NCBI GenBank assembly: GCA_947176115.1
Contig: CAMWPK010000022.1
Span: 1 to 12,716, forward strand
DNA length: 12,716 bases
Source of the DNA: an uncultured Clostridia bacterium
Lineage (GTDB): Bacteria > Bacillota > Clostridia > Christensenellales > UBA3700
Reading direction: 5' to 3'
Shown: piece after piece, positions 1 to 5,372 of the stretch
Layout: each line of letters starts with the position of its first letter
Position numbering within the stretch: the first letter of the stretch is position 1
The notes under the pieces: model-generated
What the model saw: only the letters and a program-made list of their open reading frames with translations
Databases searched by the model: none
What the model was told of the DNA's origin: nothing
Made by a program: the position numbers and the translations under genes

Positions 1-33
1 CTCCAAGATCTTGGCGCTATCTAAAACTTTCAT
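1..33 (-). CDS. fakA: Start of DAK2-domain fatty acid kinase subunit (FakA/YloV-like), partial
   Basis: Only the first 11 codons are present (MKVLDSAKILE), running off the left edge of the window. The ATG at 33 follows GGAG (41-44) at a good spacing and lies 12 bp after the asp23 stop. A nearer ATG at 38 is closed by a stop after one lysine codon and is not the start. The assignment rests mainly on synteny: in Bacillus and most Firmicutes the YloU/Asp23-family gene is followed directly by yloV, whose product is the ATP-binding DAK2 subunit that phosphorylates FakB-bound fatty acids for phospholipid synthesis. A short N-terminus entering a helix, of the M-K-x-[LI]-D type, is compatible with that family but not diagnostic. 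The gene should be co-transcribed with asp23. Confidence 0.55.
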   Translation of the reverse strand, partial: MKVLDSAKILE

Positions 34-45
34 TTCATTCTCCGA

Positions 46-396
46 TCAAACTTTTACGCCCGCAACGTTGACAATCACATTGTCAACTCTCATACCCGTG
101 TACGTTTCTACGTTGTACTTGACCGTACTTTTAATTGAATCCGTAACGGCGTCAATATTTATACCTTCTTTTAGGACGACAAAAAGTTCGATGTTAATCT
201 TATTTTTTAACGTGACAATCTTAACTCCCTTTCCTGAAGGGCACTTATTGAAAAATTCACTAATACTGTCACTTAGTTTGCGTGACACAAGATCCACGAC
301 GCCGTAACAATCGGCCGCCGCAAAATGCGCCACCATGGATATAGCTTTATCAGTTATTATTATTCTTCCGTAATAATTTGATGTCTTTACTGCCAT
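46..396 (-). CDS. Asp23/Gls24 family envelope stress protein (YloU-like)
   Basis: This 116-residue protein of the Asp23/Gls24 (DUF322) family starts MAVKTSNYYGRIIITD. It carries the family pattern: an N-terminal strand ending in I-I-I-T-D, a helix with A-x-D-C-Y-G-V-V (residues about 27-36), a K-G-V-K-I stretch and a C-terminal V-x-N-V-x-x-V segment. There is no signal peptide or membrane helix. In the family, Asp23 is a membrane-associated cytoplasmic protein linked to cell-wall stress, while the single-domain YloU type next to fakA has no settled role. I chose ATG 396 because homologues begin at V-K-T-x-x-Y-G. An in-frame GTG at 420 adds eight residues and neither start has a strong Shine-Dalgarno sequence. 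The gene is divergent from rpmB and 12 bp upstream of the fakA start. Confidence 0.88.
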   Translation of the reverse strand: MAVKTSNYYGRIIITDKAISMVAHFAAADCYGVVDLVSRKLSDSISEFFNKCPSGKGVKIVTLKNKINIELFVVLKEGINIDAVTDSIKSTVKYNVETYTGMRVDNVIVNVAGVKV

Positions 397-467
397 ATAC
401 TGTAATTTTAACAAAAACACCTATCTTATGCAAGCGTTTTTATATATTTTAGTAGTGTATTTAAGGT

Positions 468-473
468 ATTATA
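468..473 (-). promoter_or_regulatory. Possible -10 element for asp23-fakA
   Basis: A perfect TATAAT on the minus strand lies 72 bp upstream of the asp23 ATG, in the AT-rich divergent spacer with rpmB. At a 17-bp spacing the -35 hexamer is poor. The call rests on the -10 and on the need for a promoter after the plus-strand rpmB gene. Confidence 0.3.
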
Positions 474-524
474 AGCAAAAATGCAAAAAATTATAAAAAA
501 TTTTGAAAATTTACCGCTATTTTC

Positions 525-553
525 TTGCAATTATTTTGCCTTAGTGGTATTAT
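525..553 (+). promoter_or_regulatory. Promoter of rpmB
   Basis: TTGCAA (525-530) and TATTAT (548-553) are separated by exactly 17 bp, and a TG at 545-546 makes it an extended -10 (TGnTATTAT). This is a sigma-A type promoter. Transcription would start near 560, giving a leader of about 29 nt that carries the rpmB GGAGG. Confidence 0.72.
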
Positions 554-588
554 ATCTAGGCAAGAATTGAATGGAGGTATTCATTATT

Positions 589-780
589 ATGTCTAAAGTA
601 TGCGCTATCTGCGGAAAAGGTCAACAAAGTGGAAACAAAGTAAGCCACTCTAACCGTAAATATAGAAGAAGCTGGGGAGCTAACGTTCAAAAAGTTAAAG
701 TTGTAAATACCAACGGCTCCACACAAAGTTTGTACGTATGCACCAGATGTTTACGTAGCGGTGCTGTTGAGCGCGCTTAA
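589..780 (+). CDS. rpmB: 50S ribosomal protein L28
   Basis: A 63-residue L28 (bL28) with the typical start MSKVCAICGKG, the K-x-S-H-S-N-R-K signature and W-G-A-N-V-Q-K-V in the middle. Two Cys pairs, C5-x2-C8 and C51-x2-C54, make this the zinc-binding (C+) form. The reading frame is open from ATG 571, but that ATG lies inside the ribosome-binding site (GGAGG 573-577). The conserved N-terminus fixes ATG 589, 11 nt downstream of GGAGG, which is a slightly long spacing. It is the only plus-strand gene in the window, as in B. subtilis, where rpmB also opposes its spoVM and yloU neighbours. It has its own promoter and ends at a strong terminator. Confidence 0.97.
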   Translation: MSKVCAICGKGQQSGNKVSHSNRKYRRSWGANVQKVKVVNTNGSTQSLYVCTRCLRSGAVERA

Positions 781-800
781 TAATTGATTAAACAATCTAA

Positions 801-833
801 AACACCCTGAATATTCAGGGTGTTTTTCTTTTT
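801..833 (+). terminator. Bidirectional rho-independent terminator between rpmB and spoVM
   Basis: A perfect 24-bp inverted repeat (801-824, arms AACACCCTGAAT / ATTCAGGGTGTT) is followed by a T-rich tract (822-833) on the plus strand, 20 bp after the rpmB stop. Read on the minus strand the same hairpin follows the spoVM stop (839) and is trailed by TTTT, so it can serve both converging transcripts. It is stronger in the rpmB direction. Confidence 0.88.
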
Positions 834-838
834 ATCCA

Positions 839-910
839 TTATACTCTTCTTTTGAAAATTCTCAAAACTACCTTAATAAATCTAGGCGGATTGATGCAAA
901 TAATTTTCAT
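839..910 (-). CDS. spoVM: SpoVM-like small amphipathic spore morphogenesis peptide
   Basis: A 23-codon ORF with an ideal ribosome-binding site: GGAGG (916-920), 5 nt, then ATG. The peptide begins MKIICINPPRF and aligns without gaps with B. subtilis SpoVM (26 aa, starts MKFYTIKLPKF). M1, K2, I6, P9, F11 and R17 are identical, and R10, I12, V15 and L16 are conservative. Residues 10-23 form a basic amphipathic helix (R10, K13, R17, K20 against F11, I12, V14, L16, I18, F19). SpoVM sits on the curved outer forespore membrane and anchors the coat ATPase SpoIVA. P9 is needed for its shallow, curvature-dependent insertion and is kept here. Position also matches, since spoVM lies between rpe/thiN and rpmB in B. 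subtilis. The peptide ends three residues earlier than in Bacillus. The call rests on position, ribosome-binding site and residue pattern together. Confidence 0.82.
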   Translation of the reverse strand: MKIICINPPRFIKVVLRIFKRRV

Positions 911-916
911 AATTAC

Positions 917-955
917 CTCCAATATTCTTTGTTGCAATATATGTAGATATTGGAG
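917..955 (-). promoter_or_regulatory. Hairpin that could mask the spoVM ribosome-binding site
   Basis: On the minus strand CTCCAATAT (955-947) can pair perfectly with ATATTGGAG (925-917), and the second arm includes GGAG of the spoVM Shine-Dalgarno. A competing smaller hairpin, CAATAT (952-947) with ATATTG (940-935), uses part of the first arm and would free the GGAG. This is a 9-bp stem with a 21-nt loop, so it is a prediction only. The region also holds CATATATT, which resembles a sigma-E -10 element and would start transcription inside the hairpin. Confidence 0.35.
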
Positions 956-964
956 ATTGTGTGA

Positions 965-1612
965 TTATTTAGCAGACTTTAACGCCAAAATAGCATCTTT
1001 TGGGCTTCTTGCGCCAAATATAAAGCTACCGCTGACGGCAATATTAAGACCTCTTTGTTGCATCTCGGCTATATTATCCACGCTTACTCCGCCGTCAAAC
1101 TCTATTTCTACCGCTCTATCCCCAATTAATTCCTTTAATTGACTTATCTTGTCCATAGTTTCCGGAATAAATTTCTGCGCAGAAAATCCCGGATAGACGC
1201 CCATTAACATTACTAAATCTACCATATCAAGGTATTTTGCAATACTTTTTACTTCTATATTGGGATTGAGTACCAAGCCCACCTTCTTTCCGTGTCTATG
1301 GACGGTGTCTATTATCTCTTCAACGCTTTCGCTTGCCTCTGCGTGAAAGGTAATAATATCCGCTCCGGCTTCTAAAAACTTGTCAATATACCTTTCGGGT
1401 TTAGTAATCATGAGATGAACGTCTAAAGGAAGATTCGTATGCTTTCTTATAGCCTTAATCATTGGCGGTCCAAAGGTAAAATTAGGACAAAACATTCCGT
1501 CCATTACATCGCAATGCACCCAATCGGCGCCCCACTCGGCAAGTTTTGATACCGCCTCTCCCATGTTTGCAAAATCCGCCGACAGTATAGACGGTGATAT
1601 CTTGACATTCAT
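965..1612 (-). CDS. rpe: Ribulose-phosphate 3-epimerase
   Basis: A 215-residue TIM-barrel enzyme interconverting D-ribulose 5-phosphate and D-xylulose 5-phosphate in the pentose-phosphate pathway. Visible motifs in order: SPSILSADF (6-14), H-C-D-V-M-D-G (33-39, holding metal ligands H33 and D35), L-D-V-H-L-M-I (63-69, with H66), and E-F-D-G-G (171-175, with catalytic D173), followed by the phosphate-binding V-S-G-S-x-I-F-G. The loop usually written S-V-N-P-G-F-G-G-Q is G-V-Y-P-G-F-S-A-Q here, a modest departure. A ketohexose-phosphate epimerase of the same family cannot be excluded, but gene order favours rpe. The start has a good AAGGAG ribosome-binding site. The gene is 84 bp after rsgA and seems to have its own promoter. 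Confidence 0.94.
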   Translation of the reverse strand: MNVKISPSILSADFANMGEAVSKLAEWGADWVHCDVMDGMFCPNFTFGPPMIKAIRKHTNLPLDVHLMITKPERYIDKFLEAGADIITFHAEASESVEEIIDTVHRHGKKVGLVLNPNIEVKSIAKYLDMVDLVMLMGVYPGFSAQKFIPETMDKISQLKELIGDRAVEIEFDGGVSVDNIAEMQQRGLNIAVSGSFIFGARSPKDAILALKSAK

Positions 1613-1647
1613 ATTAGTTCTCCTTCGTCATTTTCATATATTTCTTT

Positions 1648-1676
1648 ATTATAGGTCGATTAAATTGCATTTTGAA
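1648..1676 (-). promoter_or_regulatory. Promoter of rpe, overlapped by a palindromic operator
   Basis: On the minus strand TTCAAA (1676-1671) and a perfect TATAAT (1653-1648) are exactly 17 bp apart. Transcription would start near 1641 and give a leader of about 29 nt containing the rpe Shine-Dalgarno. The -35 hexamer lies within the palindrome at 1667-1691, so a protein bound to the palindrome would block this promoter. The -10 and spacing are strong; the -35 is 4 of 6. Confidence 0.55.
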
Positions 1677-1691
1677 CATTGTTCAAAATGC
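1650..1691 (-). repeat. Palindromic regulatory repeat, copy B (upstream of rpe)
   Basis: The core TTTTGAACA-T-TGTTCAAAA occupies 1670-1688 and the perfect dyad extends to 25 bp (1667-1691, 12-bp arms around one base). Read on the minus strand, positions 1688 to 1650 match copy A (2629 to 2591) at 33 of 39 bases, well beyond the palindrome, including a shared TAATCGAC block and a shared TATA. It lies between the rsgA stop and the rpe start. Confidence 0.85.
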
Positions 1692-1696
1692 TAAAA

Positions 1697-2620
1697 TCAG
1701 TCGTATCGCGTATTCCATTTCTTTTCCACGTACTCAAAGAGTCGCGCGTATCTATCATATCGACTTTGAGCGATTTTTCCATTCTCCACAGCTTTCTTTA
1801 CTCCGCAAAACTCTTCTTTGTAGTGATTGCACCGTCTGAATTTACAGTCTTTTGCATATTCGTCAAAGTCAGTATAATAACTTGACAGTCTTGACGGGTC
1901 GAAAAGCGGAATCTCAAGTTTGTTAAATCCGCAAGTATCGGCAATTTGCGTGCCGTCGTCAAGCGTAATTATCTCAATATGACGCGTTGTGTTCTTACCT
2001 CTATCGCCTTTTTTGCTCAAATCGCCTGTTTTTAGTTTATTTTCTCCTAAAATACAGTTGATGAGCGATGATTTGCCTACAGCAGACTGTCCTGCAAGGC
2101 AAATAAACTTGCCCTTAATCTTATCCATAAGTAAATCTATGCCTTGATTTGTCTGAGTGGATATAATCAAGATATCGGCAATATCCTTATAATCGTTGGC
2201 TACGTCTTGCGCTACGGCGTCCGCTCCCTCTAAATCTGCTTTGTTTACGCATATTGTAGGCTGAATACCGTTTTCCGTAGCTCCTATTATCAATTTATCG
2301 ACCAGCATCATATCGGGCTTTGGTATTGGCGCAAGAACTATGACTATTCCGTCCATATTGCTTACGTAAGGACGCACGAGTTGAGTTCGTCTGGGCTGTA
2401 CGCTCTCAATTATGCCCTCTTTATCCAATACAATATCTACAATATCGCCAATAAATAACTCTCCATTTTGTTTGAGTTTACCTCTCGGAAAACATTTTGC
2501 TCTTTCTCCGTTCGGCAAAGCCACGGTGTACACACCGCCTACGCCCTTGATAATTTGTCCGCTCGTCTTAACTTTAATAATTCGCCTCCGTATATGTCGA
2601 TTATTTTCTATTTTGAACAA
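1697..2620 (-). CDS. rsgA: Small ribosomal subunit biogenesis GTPase RsgA
   Basis: A circularly permuted GTPase that assists late 30S maturation. With numbering from TTG 2620: an OB-fold (about 20-80, opening G-Q-I-I-K-G-V-G-G), G4 NKAD (126-129), the P-loop GQSAVGKSS (177-185), G2 GKNTTRH (208-214), G3 DTCGF (228-232, where most family members have DTPGF), and a zinc site C259-x4-C264-x-H266-x5-C272. The start is uncertain. The only conventional start codon upstream of the OB-fold is TTG 2620, which has a weak ribosome-binding site, overlaps the preceding Nudix gene by 20 bp and adds about 15 residues that homologues lack. A perfect GGAGG (2585-2589) sits 6 nt before an in-frame ATT at 2578, which would give a 293-residue protein close to the usual length. 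The coordinates use the conventional start. Confidence 0.93.
   Translation of the reverse strand: MFKIENNRHIRRRIIKVKTSGQIIKGVGGVYTVALPNGERAKCFPRGKLKQNGELFIGDIVDIVLDKEGIIESVQPRRTQLVRPYVSNMDGIVIVLAPIPKPDMMLVDKLIIGATENGIQPTICVNKADLEGADAVAQDVANDYKDIADILIISTQTNQGIDLLMDKIKGKFICLAGQSAVGKSSLINCILGENKLKTGDLSKKGDRGKNTTRHIEIITLDDGTQIADTCGFNKLEIPLFDPSRLSSYYTDFDEYAKDCKFRRCNHYKEEFCGVKKAVENGKIAQSRYDRYARLFEYVEKKWNTRYD
2576..2589 (-). promoter_or_regulatory. Ribosome-binding site and putative ATT start of rsgA
   Basis: GGAGG (2589-2585), six bases, then ATT (2578-2576) in the rsgA frame, giving a protein beginning M-K-V-K-T-S-G-Q-I-I-K-G. This matches the usual RsgA N-terminus far better than the TTG start 42 bp upstream. 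ATT is rare but real as a bacterial start (infC is the known case). A sequencing error that turned ATG into ATT would give the same picture. Confidence 0.45.
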
Positions 2621-2629
2621 TGTTCAAAA
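2591..2629 (-). repeat. Palindromic regulatory repeat, copy A (rsgA start / Nudix 3' end)
   Basis: The core TTTTGAACA-A-TGTTCAAAA (2611-2629) is a 19-bp dyad overlapping the last codons of the Nudix gene and the TTG start of rsgA. Beyond it, the minus strand keeps the TAATCGAC-x-TATA block of copy B at the same spacing. A TTCAAA / 17 bp / TATACG arrangement parallels the rpe promoter but with a degraded -10, whose start site would fall at or after the rsgA GGAGG. It may therefore be a weak or decayed promoter, or only a protein-binding site. Confidence 0.8.
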
Positions 2630-3107
2630 CTTCTTTTCCAGCCAAATATTCTCTGTAATTCATGCCGTACAGCTCGCTTTCTTTATCTTGTATATTATCC
2701 AAAATATTCTTTAAGTCATTACACAGTATAGTGACGTCTTGATAAAAGCTCTTGAGCGTCAAATCTTTCTCCGATTGCGTTGGATTAGCTTGACATTCTC
2801 CCACAGCCTCGCAAAGCATATAGATAGAGTGGAAAATTACGTCGTTATAATATTCTTTTATAACAAAGAGTTGTTTGATAGGATTTACTATGATACCGCA
2901 TTCTTCTTGACACTCTCTGATTACGCAATCCTCCTTGCTCTCTTCGCCCTCGATTTTACCGCCGGGCAACATTATAACAGGCTTGTTCTTGGCGTACTCT
3001 ACAAAGACTTTGTCCCCATCCAAGATTACGGCTCGCACAGCGTATCTTACTTTCTCATAAACTCTGTTTGCCGAATAGTTGTCGTCAAATATTTCAATTA
3101 TCTTCAT
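2601..3107 (-). CDS. Nudix hydrolase
   Basis: A 168-residue protein with a complete Nudix box (G-x5-E-x7-R-E-U-x-E-E-x-G-U) spanning residues 50-72: G50, E56, R64, E65, E68, E69, G71. Family members hydrolyse nucleoside diphosphates linked to another group, using Mg2+ or Mn2+ held by the box glutamates. The substrate cannot be read from the sequence. The strand A-V-I-L-D-G-D-K-V-F-V before the box and L-P-G-G into it are typical, and the C-terminal third is helical and charged. The ATG lies 14 bp inside the end of rlmN behind an AAAGGTGAT ribosome-binding site, so translation is probably coupled. It occupies the place where Bacillus and many Clostridia have prpC-prkC. Confidence 0.9.
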   Translation of the reverse strand: MKIIEIFDDNYSANRVYEKVRYAVRAVILDGDKVFVEYAKNKPVIMLPGGKIEGEESKEDCVIRECQEECGIIVNPIKQLFVIKEYYNDVIFHSIYMLCEAVGECQANPTQSEKDLTLKSFYQDVTILCNDLKNILDNIQDKESELYGMNYREYLAGKEVLNIVQNRK

Positions 3108-4143
3108 TATTTATCACCTTTCTTCTCAACTGTCCGCATGCGCCGTCAATATCGCTCCCCATACTTCTACGCACAGTCACGCTTACGCCTTGTTTTTCCA
3201 ATACCGCCATGAAGCGGTAAACGCTCTTTTTGTTACTTCCGTCTAAACCTCGCTCTTTGACGTAATTCAAAGGTATGAGATTTATATGACAGGCTAGTCC
3301 TTTGACTACGCCGGCAAGTTGTTTTGCGCACTCTTCGCTGTCATTTTTGCCTGATATCATAGAATATTCAAAGATTATTCTTCTTCCCGTCTTATCAAAG
3401 TAATACTTTACCGCCTTGACAATATCGTCTATTGAATATTTCTTAGCAATTGGCATTATGCTCTTACGCATCTCATCGTTGGGCGCATGCAATGATATTG
3501 TCATTGTCGGAGTAAAACCGTCGTCGGCAAGTTGTTTAATCTTGTCGCAAAGTCCGCAAGTGGATAGAGATATATTCCTTTTGGATATATTAAGTCCTTT
3601 TTCATCGCTTACAAGCGTCAAAAACTTGCATACGTTGGCATAATTATCAAGCGGTTCTCCGCTTCCCATAAGTACGATATTTGTTACGCCTCTATCTTTC
3701 TCGGTAGCGTTGCGCGCATTGACAGCAATGACTTGCCCCAATATTTCGCCTGCCGTAAGATTGCGAATAAGCCCGTCCAAGCCAGAAGCGCAAAAAGCGC
3801 AATTCATTCTGCATCCCACTTGGGTAGACACGCAAAGCGTGTTGCCATGCTTATATTTCATGAGCACGCCTTCTATGAGATTGCCGTCGCTTAATTTGTA
3901 TAGATACTTGAGAGTGCCGTCTATCTTTGATTTGAATTCGCCGTATATTTCTACGCCTTGAGCATTGTAATTTTGCGATAGCTTGTCCAAAAAATCTTTT
4001 GGCATATTGCTAATCTGCGCAAAATCTGCACCCTTGTTAAGCCACTGCCAAAGCTGTTTTGCTCTAAACTTAGGCTCGCCAAGACCAACGACTAAATTCT
4101 CCAGCTCTTCAAAACTCAAATCTGTCAAAAGACTTTTTGCCAT
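3094..4143 (-). CDS. rlmN: 23S rRNA (adenine2503-C2)- / tRNA (adenine37-C2)-methyltransferase RlmN
   Basis: A radical-SAM enzyme that methylates C2 of A2503 in 23S rRNA, and of A37 in some tRNAs. At 349 residues it has normal family length. The [4Fe-4S] motif is C111-x3-C115-x2-C118 (in G-C-R-M-N-C-A-F-C). The two extra cysteines needed for the methyl-transfer mechanism are also there: C104 (in T-L-C-V-S-T-Q-V-G) and C336 (in G-A-C-G-Q-L-R). G-S-G-E-P-L-D-N is the SAM-contacting GEP motif. The other common Cfr/RlmN signatures, S-L-H-A-P-N and the L-I-P-L-N-Y region, are intact. The ATG overlaps the rsmB stop by one base (TAATG), so the two rRNA methyltransferase genes are translationally coupled. 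Cfr (C8 methylation, antibiotic resistance) is unlikely given the operon context. Confidence 0.96.
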   Translation of the reverse strand: MAKSLLTDLSFEELENLVVGLGEPKFRAKQLWQWLNKGADFAQISNMPKDFLDKLSQNYNAQGVEIYGEFKSKIDGTLKYLYKLSDGNLIEGVLMKYKHGNTLCVSTQVGCRMNCAFCASGLDGLIRNLTAGEILGQVIAVNARNATEKDRGVTNIVLMGSGEPLDNYANVCKFLTLVSDEKGLNISKRNISLSTCGLCDKIKQLADDGFTPTMTISLHAPNDEMRKSIMPIAKKYSIDDIVKAVKYYFDKTGRRIIFEYSMISGKNDSEECAKQLAGVVKGLACHINLIPLNYVKERGLDGSNKKSVYRFMAVLEKQGVSVTVRRSMGSDIDGACGQLRRKVINNEDN

Positions 4144-5372
4144 TACTTTGACCTCTCCAATACAGCTATGAAAAATCCGTCTTGTCCCTTGCCGTCAGGT
4201 AAATATTGCTGGGATTTGCTAATTTTCCACTGCGTATTTTCCTTGACGAATTTGCCTACGACGTTATAATTTTCTTCGCGCAACGTTGTACAAGTTGAAT
4301 ATACAATTCTGTTTTTCGTATACTTGCTTGCATTGCAAAGTATCTCATATTGCAGTACGGCAAGCTCTTTACACTTTTCAAAGCTAGCCGTCAAATAAAC
4401 GTCTGCTTTTTTGCCTACTACGCCAAGTCCCGAACACGGAACGTCGCAGAGCGTCTTGTTGAATTTATCAACAAATTCTTGATTAAACACACTGCCGTCA
4501 TTATATCGCACGGTTATATCGGCGCCACCCATTCTATTAATATAATCGCGTATAAGTTGCAATCTATGTTGGTGCACGTCGCAAGCTGTGATTTTAGCGT
4601 CGGCAAGTTGGCTCATATATATTGCCTTTCCGCCGGGAGCGCTACACATATCCAAAATCTTTTCGCCGTCTTTTACGTCCATTGCCTGCACAGCCAACAT
4701 TGACGTCATCGACTGAAAAGTAATCTCGCCACGCTCATTCAAAGACTTGATATATGAATTATTGTCAACAAACAATCCGCCTGCGACACTCTCTTCATAG
4801 GATATATTTTCCCTGTCCAGCCTATCTTTCAACTGCAATAAAGTCAGTCTTTTAATATTCGGTCGAATATGCTCTTTGGTAAAAGTATCGACGCTCAAAA
4901 ATTCTTTCGTCCTGTCGAAGCCATACTGCTTGCAATACGTTCTAACCAGCCATTGCGGTACGCTTGTTTCCACGCTCAACGCTTCGAATTTATCATTCGG
5001 CAAGGTTATTTTACTTGCGTCAAAGTTCTTCAACGTGCTATTGACAAAGCCCTTGAGCTGTCTTTTACCGTACTTCTCGCATATAGTGACAAGGCTGTCA
5101 ACAACAGCGTACTTGGGTATTGAATTGATATAGGTCAGAGTGTACATGCCTAATTTAAGCAGTACCGCAATCGTCTTGGAAGGTCTTTTGCTTACGACTT
5201 TTGACAGATAATACTCAAGCTGAACGTTCTTTTGTAGCACGCCGTACACCAACCTTGTGACGATAGCTTGATTACTTGCGCCGTTAACTCTTTTATTAAG
5301 TTCCAAGTTGCTGTACGCGCCGTCCTTGTAGATCGCAAGCAACACTTCAAAAGCCATCAATAAGTCGTTCAT
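4143..5372 (-). CDS. rsmB: 16S rRNA (cytosine967-C5)-methyltransferase RsmB
   Basis: A 409-residue two-domain enzyme. The N-terminal NusB-like RNA-binding domain (about 1-135) contains the family motif K-x-x-V-N-S-T-L-K-N and a helix rich in V-x-x-L-V-Y-G-V-L. The C-terminal Rossmann methyltransferase domain has the SAM motif M-C-S-A-P-G-G-K (242-249), acidic D265 in the second SAM motif, motif IV D-V-P-C-S-G-L-G-V with C313, and motif VI Y-S-T-C-T with the presumed nucleophile C361. It methylates C967 of 16S rRNA (E. coli numbering). The start ATG overlaps the fmt stop in ATGA; the Shine-Dalgarno is weak, so reinitiation after fmt is likely. The neighbours fmt and def are the classical partners of this gene in most bacteria. 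Confidence 0.95.
   Translation of the reverse strand: MNDLLMAFEVLLAIYKDGAYSNLELNKRVNGASNQAIVTRLVYGVLQKNVQLEYYLSKVVSKRPSKTIAVLLKLGMYTLTYINSIPKYAVVDSLVTICEKYGKRQLKGFVNSTLKNFDASKITLPNDKFEALSVETSVPQWLVRTYCKQYGFDRTKEFLSVDTFTKEHIRPNIKRLTLLQLKDRLDRENISYEESVAGGLFVDNNSYIKSLNERGEITFQSMTSMLAVQAMDVKDGEKILDMCSAPGGKAIYMSQLADAKITACDVHQHRLQLIRDYINRMGGADITVRYNDGSVFNQEFVDKFNKTLCDVPCSGLGVVGKKADVYLTASFEKCKELAVLQYEILCNASKYTKNRIVYSTCTTLREENYNVVGKFVKENTQWKISKSQQYLPDGKGQDGFFIAVLERSK

Noticed and set aside
852..1142. A 96-codon plus-strand frame covering the spoVM region and the end of rpe
   Set aside because: No Shine-Dalgarno or family resemblance. It overlaps rpe antisense and lies just downstream of a terminator; the minus-strand spoVM reading explains the region better.
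1667..1691. The palindrome as a LexA (SOS) box
   Set aside because: The Firmicute LexA site has GAAC and GTTC separated by four bases; here the separation is three in both copies, and the neighbouring genes are not SOS genes.
5221..5235. GAACGTTC as a third copy of the rsgA-flanking palindrome
   Set aside because: It is an 8-bp palindrome inside the rsmB coding region without the central base, the outer TTTT/AAAA arms or the TAATCGAC block.
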